Below, piece after piece: positions 17,760 through 26,176 of a stretch of DNA of 64,000 nucleotides. Each line of letters opens with the position of its first letter. Within the stretch, counting starts at the first letter, position 1. The stretch spans positions 84,838 to 148,837 of the forward strand of contig CAZGKT010000004.1 in assembly GCA_964525605.1 (NCBI GenBank). Direction: 5' to 3'. The notes below the pieces were generated by a model. The model had not been told where the DNA came from, did no database searches, and worked only from the letters and a program-made list of their open reading frames with translations. Source of the DNA: CAVTWJ01 sp964525605 (GTDB lineage Bacteria; Oederibacteriota; Muellerivitia; Muellerivitales; Muellerivitaceae). The position numbers were made by a program, and so were the translations under genes.

Positions 17760-18212
17760 TTAATGTTGATAACCGTCGAACCGTGGCATCATGATGAACT
17801 TGCGCCAATCACCCCCATGGGCGTACACGGCATACATTTCCTTGGCATTGAACTTTTCCTTGGGGAACAAGTAAACCATCGCCTGGAGTTTTTCTCCCGT
17901 GGTGGAAACCGTCACTTCTCTTACCTCTCGCAACAGGCGGCTGGATTGGGGCGCTTCCGGGCGAAAGCCCTCCTGAGCGTCAATCAGGGGCATCACTTCT
18001 TCCATTTCCTCAAAACTCATCACCTCACCATAAACGGTTCCGCCAGCTTCCTCAACGACCAGAGGCAGGCCCGTGGGTAACTGATAAAGTTTTCCCGGCA
18101 TTTCGGCCCGAGCCCAGGTTTTCACATAGGGTGCGATCTTCACATGCTTGACAGCGTCTTTCAAAAAAACGTCATAAACGAAGACATGCGTTGTGGGGTA
18201 GGTTTGGGCCAT
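17760..18212 (-). CDS. AIG2/gamma-glutamylcyclotransferase-like protein
   Basis: 150 residues. VFVYDVFLKD takes the place of the VFVYGTLK strand, and LPLVVEEAGGTVYGEV and LIDAQEGFRPEAP match the core of the AIG2/GGCT fold. The glutamate of the family is in DAQEGF. Members cyclise gamma-glutamyl amines or act on related amides; the substrate here is unknown. GGAGG before the ATG. It stands 132 bp upstream of the four-gene operon on the same strand. Confidence 0.75.
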   Translation of the reverse strand: MAQTYPTTHVFVYDVFLKDAVKHVKIAPYVKTWARAEMPGKLYQLPTGLPLVVEEAGGTVYGEVMSFEEMEEVMPLIDAQEGFRPEAPQSSRLLREVREVTVSTTGEKLQAMVYLFPKEKFNAKEMYAVYAHGGDWRKFIMMPRFDGYQH

Positions 18213-18389
18213 AGGGTCAACCTCCAGATGGTAAAACGTGGTCGTATCGTACTAAAAACTTTGGAGAATTGTAACACCCAGGAAACTCAAAATTCGACGC
18301 TTCAACACTCTATGAACTAAAATATATTTGGTTTTGAACAAATCGGTAGCGATAAAACAAGCAAATAACCTTTTGTTTGATTATAAAAT

Positions 18390-19454
18390 TCAATATGTAG
18401 TGGTTAGGAATGGATTTGTAGGCACTGAATTGTTAAAAGTTACCGCAGCCGAACAAAATGGGCTGGAAAGATTAAACCAATTACCGTTTTGAAAATCAGT
18501 GTTGGAATATCCAGCAACTGTAATGGACTGGCCATTAACTATTGAAAAGTTTGATAAATAAGGTCTGTTTGAATAGGAAAGTGTCCAAGTAGTTCCGCAA
18601 TCGTATAAAGAATTTAATGTAACTAACAAATAAGAATTATCGGAACTTTTTGACCAACTCAACTGTACAGAACCAGTGTAATTTCGAGATATTGATAAAG
18701 ATGATGAACTATTTGTTAACGTCGCCCCATTTCCCTTAATACCAATAACATCAAAAGTTGGTTTAACATCTGAACATGGTATTGATATTGTCATGCCTCC
18801 AGAATCAGAATCCGTTCCTAAAATAGGGTTTGAAAATGAAATCTGCCAATTCGCCGGGATGGAGGTAGCCGGATTAATTTCAAGCGAAACTGGTTCATTG
18901 AGATTTCCCGAGTTTATATATGAAACACCATATGTAAGTACTGTGCCTCCAAAAGGGTAGATTGCTTGGGGACTAACCAACCAAACAGAAATTGCCTGAG
19001 AAAAAACATTATCATTAAACAAGACATTTAATGGCAAAACCGTAGAATTTGTGATTGTAATTGGCTGAACTGAATCGTAAAAGTAATCACTGGTTGAACC
19101 ATAAACTTTTTGACTTGGAACAACTGCATGCCAAGTTCCAACTATTGGATTTGAGATTTGAAAAGCGGCATTAAACGGCGCTGAACTTTGTGTTACTTGT
19201 GAAGGAATTGTATTTCCACTTGGATCGACTAAGAAGACTGTGACGCCTGCGATGCTATTACTAGATTCGCCTACATAGACATTAATTTTTCCAACTACCG
19301 GAGTAAAAGTTGGCGATGGCGAACATGTTGGGGAAGGAACATCTAGACCATGCGGTGCATAAACGCCGAAGGGTGAGTCCGTTTTCTTACAACTCGTCTG
19401 AAGTATTACAACAATACTTATTAGCCCAATGAAAAAAAATAAATGGCGCATCAT
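18390..19454 (-). CDS. outer-surface lipoprotein with beta-sandwich domains
   Basis: 354 residues with a lipoprotein signal ending LQTSC, then a short Pro/Ser/Thr linker (CSPSPTFTP) and a beta-rich body of Ig-like character (GKINVYVGESSNSIAG). The gene is visibly richer in A+T than its neighbours, which suggests recent acquisition or relaxed selection. Two adjacent ATG codons are possible starts; the second (residue 2) has better spacing from GGAG. It shares the T/P linker style of the large surface proteins at 32202 and 41267. Confidence 0.75.
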   Translation of the reverse strand: MMRHLFFFIGLISIVVILQTSCKKTDSPFGVYAPHGLDVPSPTCSPSPTFTPVVGKINVYVGESSNSIAGVTVFLVDPSGNTIPSQVTQSSAPFNAAFQISNPIVGTWHAVVPSQKVYGSTSDYFYDSVQPITITNSTVLPLNVLFNDNVFSQAISVWLVSPQAIYPFGGTVLTYGVSYINSGNLNEPVSLEINPATSIPANWQISFSNPILGTDSDSGGMTISIPCSDVKPTFDVIGIKGNGATLTNSSSSLSISRNYTGSVQLSWSKSSDNSYLLVTLNSLYDCGTTWTLSYSNRPYLSNFSIVNGQSITVAGYSNTDFQNGNWFNLSSPFCSAAVTFNNSVPTNPFLTTTY

Positions 19455-19602
19455 TCATCTCCACTTAAAATATTAACAACCTAAAATTTATAAATTAATT
19501 CTAAATCATAAAATTACTCTGGGTGAAATTAATTTTTCGCATGGATGAAAATAAACAGTTTAACGCTTTAAGTGGATAATTAGAATTGGCGGATTAGAAT
19601 AT

Positions 19603-19968
19603 TTAAGATTTATTTTTTGTTTTTTCTTTCATCGAAATACCCTTTGCACCCCGTTCACCAGTTCGAATACGAATTGCATCTTTTATTTCGCTTACGAAAA
19701 TTTTCCCATCCCCCATCTCGCCCGTCCGGGCGCCTTTAAGAATGGCTTGGATGACTGCTTCCAAATGGCGCTTTTCAACCACGATTTCCAGCTTTGTTTT
19801 TGGAAGAAAATTGACGCGCAAAGAATCCGGCCAGCCTGAATGAAGTCCCTTCTGACGGCCATGTCCTTCCATATCCGTAACCATCATGCCGGGATAGCCA
19901 ATCCGGCGGAGTTTGAGTTGAACAGCCTCGAGCTTTTCGGGACGGATTATGGCTTCGATTTTATACAT
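19603..19968 (-). CDS. divergent PII-family protein
   Basis: 121 residues with the PII core (GHGRQKG, TGEMGDGKIF, RIRTGERG) and a Lys-rich tail. The T-loop is remodelled: GLHSGWPDSLRVNF, one residue shorter than usual, with tryptophan near Tyr46 and no tyrosine at all. ATP-site motifs are intact, so it should still bind nucleotides but contact a different partner. It lies downstream of the porin gene on the same strand and could share its sigma-54 promoter. GAGGTGG precedes the ATG. Confidence 0.93.
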   Translation of the reverse strand: MYKIEAIIRPEKLEAVQLKLRRIGYPGMMVTDMEGHGRQKGLHSGWPDSLRVNFLPKTKLEIVVEKRHLEAVIQAILKGARTGEMGDGKIFVSEIKDAIRIRTGERGAKGISMKEKTKNKS

Positions 19969-20029
19969 AAGCCACCTCAGACTAATGAATGTTCGACCCT
20001 GGTTCTGTTTTCATTTTAACCCAAGATCA

Positions 20030-20240
20030 ACAACGGCGTTTAAGCCCTTTTAAAAAAGGGGGAGCCGACCTTGGCCGGGCCGGCCCCCCCTTACTACCCC
20101 AGAAGGAGAGAGAGAGATTGAATGTCTTTAAAAACTTAATTCACTCTTGCACCTTTGGTCTGCCTTCGGCTTCCCGTAGGTAAAAGCTTTTGCTTTTCTA
20201 AAGCCTTTACCCCCGGGCCCGGCGGTTCCGCCGGGCTTTG
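20030..20240. repeat. hairpin-rich intergenic segment between porin and PII genes
   Basis: Holds several inverted repeats: CCTTTT/AAAAGG near 20050, a GGGGG..CCCCC pairing between about 20059 and 20092, and GCCCGGCG (20217-20224) with CGCCGGGC (20229-20236). No strong T run on the minus strand, so it may only slow or process the transcript. Part may be a decayed intergenic repeat. Confidence 0.5.
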
Positions 20241-20255
20241 GGGAATGACAAACTT

Positions 20256-21512
20256 CTAGTAACTAAACACCGCTCCAGCCGTACCAGTCCATTGGGTGGA
20301 ATCTCCATCGGCAAAGGGTCCGGCTCCGGAACCATATGCACTCCCACCCGTATAAGCCATGTCGCCGCGGCCTTCCAGGCGGAACAATAGGTTAGAAGAG
20401 AGGTTATGCTCAATCGTCAAAGTAATTTCTCGCGCTTCGTTGTCATAGGGGCCTTTACCGCTATAGCTCGGAGTTGCAACCCCATAAATTCCAAGGATAC
20501 CGTAATCATCTGACAACTCTTCCAGACGTAAGGCGAAAGCCCAGTCGCTGGCGGCTTGATAGCGTCCATAAAGAGCAAATCCCTTGAAGGTAGCTGAACT
20601 AATAGAAGTTCCATTTCCTAATGTTGGCGCCACAGTCGTTGGAGCATTGCTACTTCCCACTAAATCCTGGGCTCCATATTCCGCGTCCAAGGCAAAGGAC
20701 CAGGATGCGTCAGGGGTATAGTCGACAATGGCCTCACCCACATACCGAGCCGCTCCATAAGCGGTTACGGGATTGCCAGCTACTCCAGAAAACATTCCAG
20801 GTCCAGCAATGCCATTTAGGTAGAAATTCCAAATGGAACTCGGCTTGAGGTTTACTTGCAACCCATAGGTTTTGCCCAATGGGGAAGCCGTGGTGGTGTT
20901 ATCCCCATCCGTAGCATAACCCGTTAGATTGAACGTTGAGCTCGGGGCATAATTAGCGCTAATACCCGTGTGCCAAACGGGAATGGTGTAGTTGAACAAC
21001 AAGGAACGGCTATAGTTCCAGTTGCTTTTGCTTTCCACAACTTCATTCCCCATCCAGGTTACGAACTTACCGGCATTAAATGTCCACATGCCTGGGTTGT
21101 AGGACACATAAGCTTGTTCGACAGCAAAACCTGTTCCATATGCCGGATCAAAAGTACTGAGATCCGCCGTTTGTCCATAGGCCAAAACCAAATGGGCGCT
21201 AGTCGAGCCCAAAGTGGCGGTAAAGCTTTCTTCCGCCAAACCCAAGGTGAAGGAATCGTCGGTCGTGTTATATCCCAACCCGGGATTCCCAGGAACAGTA
21301 CCGGTAAAACCGTGGGAACTATTGGTGAAATTGTACGTATAGTACGCATCCACCATCCCGTCGGTCGTTATCACCACCGTCGGCGCCGCCGTGGGCGAAG
21401 CCGTGGCAGCGGCCGCTGGCGTTGTAGCCGCTGTCTGCGCCAAGGCCGGGGCCAACGAACTCGAAAGAGCTATTGAGGCCAATAAGCTGAACAACCTTTT
21501 TAACTTACTCAT
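20256..21512 (-). CDS. outer-membrane beta-barrel porin (BBP2/OmpL-like)
   Basis: 418 residues. Signal peptide ending APALAQ, an Ala/Thr/Pro spacer (about 27-47), then a barrel with alternating aromatic strands (DGMVDAYYTYNF, FNAGKFVTWMG, NYTIPVWHTG) ending in the C-terminal AVFSY, with aromatic Tyr last as outer-membrane insertion requires. The pattern resembles the putative porin-2 family. AGGAGG sits before the ATG. A consensus sigma-54 promoter upstream and a PII gene downstream suggest that it admits ammonium or another nitrogen source; this is inference. Confidence 0.85.
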   Translation of the reverse strand: MSKLKRLFSLLASIALSSSLAPALAQTAATTPAAAATASPTAAPTVVITTDGMVDAYYTYNFTNSSHGFTGTVPGNPGLGYNTTDDSFTLGLAEESFTATLGSTSAHLVLAYGQTADLSTFDPAYGTGFAVEQAYVSYNPGMWTFNAGKFVTWMGNEVVESKSNWNYSRSLLFNYTIPVWHTGISANYAPSSTFNLTGYATDGDNTTTASPLGKTYGLQVNLKPSSIWNFYLNGIAGPGMFSGVAGNPVTAYGAARYVGEAIVDYTPDASWSFALDAEYGAQDLVGSSNAPTTVAPTLGNGTSISSATFKGFALYGRYQAASDWAFALRLEELSDDYGILGIYGVATPSYSGKGPYDNEAREITLTIEHNLSSNLLFRLEGRGDMAYTGGSAYGSGAGPFADGDSTQWTGTAGAVFSY

Positions 21513-21597
21513 CTCATCCTCCTAATAAAAATTTTCTTCAAAAAACGAAAGGTTCCTCAGGGGCGAACCCTCCGCCCTGCAACACGTTCTAACGAAA

Positions 21598-21613
21598 AGC
21601 AAACAACGTGCCA
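21598..21613 (-). promoter_or_regulatory. consensus sigma-54 promoter of the porin gene
   Basis: On the minus strand TGGCACG-N4-TTGCT, identical to the sigma-54 consensus at every conserved position. It lies 86 bp upstream of the porin start codon, leaving a leader of about 75 bases. Confidence 0.88.
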
Positions 21614-21917
21614 TTCGGCTTAAATTAAAAATGGCTTTAAATAATGCAAAAATGGTGATTTTGGCGTTAGGAAATAGTTAATCATTATTGTAATAACCTA
21701 CATTTTTACTCTTAGTGACATAAATGTTTGTTTAAGCCCATTGTCGCTCCTTCAAACCACGCATTTTCAATTGGCCATTTTTCGAATCCCCAAATGACGG
21801 TTAAATCCCATCTTTATTCATCAATAAATACTTTATGGATTAATAATGGAATTCATGCAGACTAAATTTTGAAGGTCATTGAGTAGATTTTTATAAATTG
21901 AAGAAACGAGATGCACC
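21614..21917. other. AT-rich divergent intergenic region
   Basis: Between the porin promoter and the glycosyltransferase-like pair. No coding sequence seen. A TGGTG half-site near 21650 could be part of an NtrC site, but no full palindrome is visible. Expected to hold enhancer sites for the sigma-54 promoter and the promoter of the gene pair. Confidence 0.5.
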
Positions 21918-22679
21918 TTGCTCGAGAGTCCGACCCATCTTGTCGTTGCCACGCCCTGTTATGGGGGCCGTGTTACCAGCGCTTATTTTTCATCGGTCCT
22001 TAAACTGCAGGAGGCCTGCCAGAGTAAAGGAATCGCGCTCACTTTTCTGATGCCTGAGGGAGAAGACCTTATCCAACGATCCCGTCAAGAAATCGTTACT
22101 TCGTTTTTGGAGATTGCTAACGCCACCCACCTTTTGTTCATTGATTCCGACATCGCTTTTGAGCCTGACCAGGCTTTTCGCCTTTTGCGTTTCAACGCCG
22201 ATGTTGTTGCGGCGACCTATCCGCTTAAACAAATTAACTGGGAAAAAGTTAAGGCAGCCGCTCTTGCAGGTAATAAGAAACTGGAATCATCAGGGCTTCG
22301 TTATGTGTTGGAAACAGTCCAGCCCATTCAGGTACGAGATGGATTCGTAAAGGCTCTTTCCACCGGGACAGGATTTTTTCTGGTAAAACGTGCCGTCTTT
22401 ACCGCCATGATGAGTCATTACCCTGAGTTACGGTATTCATTGGGCTCGGGAGACTCTAAGAACGGCCCCTGGGCTTACGCCCTTTTCAACTGTCAGATTG
22501 ATGGAAAAGATGGACCTTTCTTGAGTGAAGACTACAGCTTCTGCCGCCTCTGGATCCGGATGGGTGGAGAAATTTGGGTAGACCTGGAAAGTCGACTGAA
22601 CCATCTGGGTCAAAATGTCTTCGCGGGTGATTTAGCCTCTCTGCTCCCTCCTATGCCGGGAAGCGGAGATCGAGTATGA
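21918..22679 (+). CDS. GT-A-type glycosyltransferase-like protein
   Basis: 253 residues from a TTG start; no in-frame ATG precedes it, so the start is uncertain. The N-terminus VVATPCYGGRVTSAYFSSVL, the DxD-like motif FIDSDIAF (Asp76, Asp78) and a late His (His229 in LNHLG) fit a GT-A fold enzyme that binds a nucleotide sugar through a metal. No signal peptide or membrane helix. It overlaps the next gene by 4 bp (ATGA) and is paralogous to it. Acceptor and sugar unknown. Confidence 0.65.
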   Translation: MLESPTHLVVATPCYGGRVTSAYFSSVLKLQEACQSKGIALTFLMPEGEDLIQRSRQEIVTSFLEIANATHLLFIDSDIAFEPDQAFRLLRFNADVVAATYPLKQINWEKVKAAALAGNKKLESSGLRYVLETVQPIQVRDGFVKALSTGTGFFLVKRAVFTAMMSHYPELRYSLGSGDSKNGPWAYALFNCQIDGKDGPFLSEDYSFCRLWIRMGGEIWVDLESRLNHLGQNVFAGDLASLLPPMPGSGDRV

Positions 22680-23350
22680 ATGCCCACCTGATGATCGGCA
22701 CACCCTGTATCGGAGGCCATGTTTCCAATCTCTATGCGCTATCTGTTTTGAATTTCCAAAAGGCCTGCCTAAACCGGGAGGACGCCCGGTTGGAACTGGT
22801 TGCCCATTGGGGGGATTCACTTACCACTCGGGCAAAGCAGGGTCTGGTCACCCAATTTCTTGGCCACCCCTCGGCCACCCATCTCTTGTTCATCAATGCC
22901 GATGTTGGTTTTAATCCCGACCAAGTTTTCAGACTATTGAACTTCGACAAAAGCATAACTGCCGCAGCCAAACCGATCCAAAATATTGGACGTGCACCTA
23001 CCTCCCACGCCGACCGCCACCATTTCCAGACAGAACCTACAATCCCCCAAATAATAGACGGATTTGTGAAATCAAATTTTATCGGCACGGAATTAATGCT
23101 CATCAAGCGAACCGCCCTTCAATCCATGGTTGAGGGATATCAAAATCTCCGATATAGAAGCGAATTCGGAACCCCGCCTGAAGATCCACGTTACTGGAGT
23201 TACGCCCTCTTCAATTGCATGATTGACCAGACAACGAATAGATTTTTAAGCGGGGATGAAAGCTTCTGCAAACGTTGGAGTGATCTGGGGGGAGAAATCT
23301 GGGTCGACCTGGGAAACACTCAAAAGGAGATAGGCTCAAATATTACCTAA
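22676..23350 (+). CDS. degenerate paralogue of the GT-A-like protein
   Basis: 224 residues, aligned with the preceding protein throughout (MIGTPCIGGHVSNLYALSVL, FINADVGFNPDQVFRLLNF, YALFNCMID, FLSGDESFCKRW, GGEIWVDL). The DxD-like motif reads NAD (Asn74, Asp76) and the C-terminal LNHLG segment with its histidine is missing. It is therefore probably not catalytic and may act as a partner subunit. Its ATG overlaps the upstream TGA, so translation is coupled. Confidence 0.65.
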   Translation: MNAHLMIGTPCIGGHVSNLYALSVLNFQKACLNREDARLELVAHWGDSLTTRAKQGLVTQFLGHPSATHLLFINADVGFNPDQVFRLLNFDKSITAAAKPIQNIGRAPTSHADRHHFQTEPTIPQIIDGFVKSNFIGTELMLIKRTALQSMVEGYQNLRYRSEFGTPPEDPRYWSYALFNCMIDQTTNRFLSGDESFCKRWSDLGGEIWVDLGNTQKEIGSNIT

Positions 23351-23476
23351 CAGCAACTCAAACCGATTCCTAACATCGATAAAGAGGTCGAACTTTTTCC
23401 AGGTCATTTTTGAGGGTTTTAAACTTCAACGAGCGAAAACTTAAAATTAGAAAGTTCGTATTGCAAAAAATGAAGG

Positions 23477-23788
23477 TCAGGCGTATTTTCCGGAGTGTGT
23501 CCCTTTGGGAGGTGCCGGATGGGGTCGTTTAACAAGCACCCCCTGCCCCTTGGCCCCTGCCCCAAAATCCCCCACTCCGTTCATCTGGCAAAATTCTCTC
23601 TCGCTGTATTGTAAATATTCCCAATCCCGGTTGGCGGACGACCGGTGCCCGCAACTGATACAAACATAATCGAACTCGACCTGCATCTTGCCCTTCACCT
23701 TGCGTTCCAAAACCCGGCAGTCCGTCATTTTGACATGATCGCGGCATTCAGCACAAAAAATGGATTCAGGATATTTGATTTGTCTCAT
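23477..23788 (-). CDS. small multi-cysteine zinc-binding protein
   Basis: 103 residues from the ATG overlapping the upstream TGA (ATGA), with AGGA 8 bases before. Two cysteine pairs, CAEC and CISC, with the latter followed by GHRSSANRDW, form a likely zinc ribbon. The C-terminus is basic and Pro-rich. Function unknown. Co-translated with the PF12674-like protein, suggesting joint work on nucleic acid or as metal-binding partners. Confidence 0.7.
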   Translation of the reverse strand: MRQIKYPESIFCAECRDHVKMTDCRVLERKVKGKMQVEFDYVCISCGHRSSANRDWEYLQYSEREFCQMNGVGDFGAGAKGQGVLVKRPHPAPPKGTHSGKYA

Positions 23789-24093
23789 CCGGCGATTCCT
23801 GTATGAATTTGATCTTCGATGGGATGCGCCCATCGCTTGAGCTGATAAACCTGATTCGCAAGCTGGAGGGCTAAAAACCGGGGAAATCGGAGCTCAATCA
23901 TTTTGGTCCGCACGGTTTCATGCATTTGTTCCACAGTCATAAGCGGATCTGTAAAAAAACCCAATTGGTAACAACGTCGACAATAGTTCTCTGAAATGAT
24001 TCCGTTTCGTTCCCTCCCCTTCTCCGCATCCTTGCGAAGGGGCGAACCGCAACTTTGACAAACCGATTTATTTGTTCTCACGCCGACACCCAT
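23785..24093 (-). CDS. putative zinc-ribbon protein (PF12674-like)
   Basis: 102 residues with CQSCGSPL near the N-terminus and YCRRCYQLGFF about 25 residues later, the signature arrangement of the zf-ribbon-2 family. A helical tail follows. Family function is unknown. The ribosome site is weak. First gene of a two-gene overlapping unit. Confidence 0.78.
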   Translation of the reverse strand: MGVGVRTNKSVCQSCGSPLRKDAEKGRERNGIISENYCRRCYQLGFFTDPLMTVEQMHETVRTKMIELRFPRFLALQLANQVYQLKRWAHPIEDQIHTGIAG

Positions 24094-24443
24094 TTTCTTT
24101 GGAAAGATAATCTCTTAAAAGCCCTCGGCTGGTCTTACGTTTCCAATGATTTATTTGTCCAAATGGCATAACCGGCGGGCGAGGAAAATTTGAGGATCCA
24201 AGTCTCGTCTCGAATAGCCTTTAATCACTATAGGCTTAATGCTCGAGAAAAGCTGACCTATTAAGACCCGAATTGAAATAAATCGCATCGTGGAAACGTT
24301 TCATTCTAGGGAGTTTTGGCCCCAAATGGCCTCTCTGACACGAAAATGGCAAATGCCGACGGGCATAATCAATTGTATAATAATGTCAATAATTCGGATT
24401 GGGTCGAAAGCGGGGCCTTTAAAATCAACTCCAAGAGGTGCTT
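24094..24443. other. intergenic region with operator-like palindrome and promoter
   Basis: No coding sequence seen in 350 bp. It contains GAAACGTTTC (24293-24302), a perfect palindrome of LacI-operator type, and a TATAAT hexamer at 24376-24381 that would serve the NHL-protein gene. The -35 element is weak. Confidence 0.55.
24293..24302. promoter_or_regulatory. LacI/GalR-type operator palindrome
   Basis: Ten-base perfect palindrome GAAACGTTTC with central CG, 142 bp upstream of the NHL-protein gene. It matches the general form of LacI-family operators. The regulator could be the protein encoded at 6128, but this is inference. Confidence 0.45.
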
Positions 24444-25835
24444 ATGAAGTGCCCCGGATGCGGTTATGAGCAGGCACCTGGTCAAATTGATTGTGTCAGC
24501 TGCGGCTTAGTTTTTGAAAAATGGAAACAGCGCCACCCTGACGCTCCGCCTGCTGAAACATCTTCGATTGCTCCTATTAAACCCATACCCGTTGTACCAA
24601 TAGTTCCCGTTGATTCTGTTTCACATGCGCCTGTTGCGTCCGCTCCCATTCCCCAAACTCCTGCCGATAAGGTACACCCGGCCCCTTCCCCGATTGTTCA
24701 AAAACCTATTGCATCAACGGTCAGCGCTCCCGCTATGCACGATCATACTGCTAATACTCCTGCTACAACTCCGCCGGCAGCCCATGCGACTAATACTCCT
24801 ACCCCTGTAAGCTCCTCCGTCGCCGCTTCTTCCCCTATTCCGGAAAAGGATCAGCCTAAAACTGACCCTAAACCCCTTTTAAGCAAAACCTCTTTGTTTA
24901 TTATTTTCTTCCTAATTCTTGTTGTGGTTTTATTCCTAACTCTAGGAAACGACTTTATTAATCAGGCCATTCATCCCGGCCCCAAATGTATCTTTACCTT
25001 TGGGGAAGAAGGCGACGACCAGGGCGACATGAATATGCCTCTAGGGGTGACAACGGATAAAACGGGTAATCTTTATTTAACCGACCGAAACAACAATCGG
25101 ATTCAAAAATTCGATCCCAATGGGACTTTTATTTCCGCTTGGGGTACCCCGGGTGCGGCGGTTGGACAATTCAACAGCCCAACCCAACTGGCAATTGATT
25201 CCAAAGATTTTCTTTACGTGGTTGATGCCGGGAACCAACGGATTGAAAAGTTCGATTTAAACGGCACCTACGTGACGAGTTGGGGAAACTCCGGGACGGA
25301 CGCAGGCATGTTTAAACAGCCCTGGGGTATTGCCATCAGCGGAAAAGATGAAATTTACGTTACCGACACGAACAACCACCGGGTTCAAAAATTCGACTCG
25401 GAGGGTAAGTTTCTCAAGACATGGGGAACCAACGGTAAAGAACAGGGAATGTTTTTTCAGCCCCACGGAATCGCAGTGGACTCCGACGGGAACGTCTTTG
25501 TGGCCGATTACTCGGAACGAATCCAGAAATTTGATGCCGAAGGTACCTTCGTTTCTCAAACAGGTTCCTATGGTTCTGAGTTGGGCAAGTTTCACAAAAT
25601 CCAGGGACTGGCTTTCGACAAGGTTGGGCGTCTGTATGTCGCCGACGGCGGCAATTACCGGGTTCAGGTTTTAGATAACCAGTTGAATCCCTTGGGTTAC
25701 TGGGGCCATTTGGGGACCAATCCCGGAACGTTTAACGGGCTTTCGGGTCTTGCGCTGGATTTAAACGGATTCCTATATGTCGCCGACTCCAAAAACGACC
25801 GGGTAGAAAAATTCGCCGCGTTCAGACAGAACTAA
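24444..25835 (+). CDS. membrane-anchored NHL-repeat protein with N-terminal zinc ribbon
   Basis: 463 residues from ATG 24444 after AGAGG. The order is a zinc ribbon (MKCPGCGY..CVSCGLVF), a Pro/Ala/Thr-rich linker (about 35-145), one membrane helix (about 153-172), then a six-bladed NHL beta-propeller (about 182-460) with repeated units such as GVTTDKTGNLYLTDRNNNRI and GIAVDSDGNVFVADYSER. The zinc ribbon would be cytoplasmic and the propeller periplasmic. Such propellers bind proteins, RNA or ligands; the target is unknown. A similar propeller is encoded at 36100. Confidence 0.85.
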   Translation: MKCPGCGYEQAPGQIDCVSCGLVFEKWKQRHPDAPPAETSSIAPIKPIPVVPIVPVDSVSHAPVASAPIPQTPADKVHPAPSPIVQKPIASTVSAPAMHDHTANTPATTPPAAHATNTPTPVSSSVAASSPIPEKDQPKTDPKPLLSKTSLFIIFFLILVVVLFLTLGNDFINQAIHPGPKCIFTFGEEGDDQGDMNMPLGVTTDKTGNLYLTDRNNNRIQKFDPNGTFISAWGTPGAAVGQFNSPTQLAIDSKDFLYVVDAGNQRIEKFDLNGTYVTSWGNSGTDAGMFKQPWGIAISGKDEIYVTDTNNHRVQKFDSEGKFLKTWGTNGKEQGMFFQPHGIAVDSDGNVFVADYSERIQKFDAEGTFVSQTGSYGSELGKFHKIQGLAFDKVGRLYVADGGNYRVQVLDNQLNPLGYWGHLGTNPGTFNGLSGLALDLNGFLYVADSKNDRVEKFAAFRQN

Positions 25836-25977
25836 ACCCTTTCATCCCCACGGACCTTCATATCTCCTGAGAACAATAAAATTCTCACCGAAAACATATC
25901 AATTCGAGTCCTTCCCCTTTACGATACCCCACGTTGTTAAACAACACCCAACCGTTGGAACTACAAGGGAGGTCGAA

Positions 25978-26109
25978 ATGACTAAGAAAAAAGGGCCCAA
26001 AAAAGCCAAAACATTGTTTTCAGTGGCTCGAATCGCAAGAAAGAAAACCCGCCATTTGAAAATGGTGCCAGCACCCGCCGCTGAAGTGAAAGCAGACGCT
26101 AAAGTCTAA
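25978..26109 (+). CDS. 43-residue basic protein
   Basis: The ATG follows AGGGAGG with a 5-base spacer, the strongest ribosome site in this stretch. The product MTKKKGPKKAKTLFSVARI and onward is 43 residues with about 14 Lys/Arg, ending in an Ala/Val/Lys tail. It could be a small nucleic-acid-binding or ribosome-associated protein; no family is recognised. It stands alone between the NHL and Smr genes. Confidence 0.55.
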   Translation: MTKKKGPKKAKTLFSVARIARKKTRHLKMVPAPAAEVKADAKV

Positions 26110-26176
26110 GGTCTCATCTACGAAAGGCTTCACCGGCGGAGTAAAGATTCTGATCTTTTGTTCTGCCGGCTGACTC

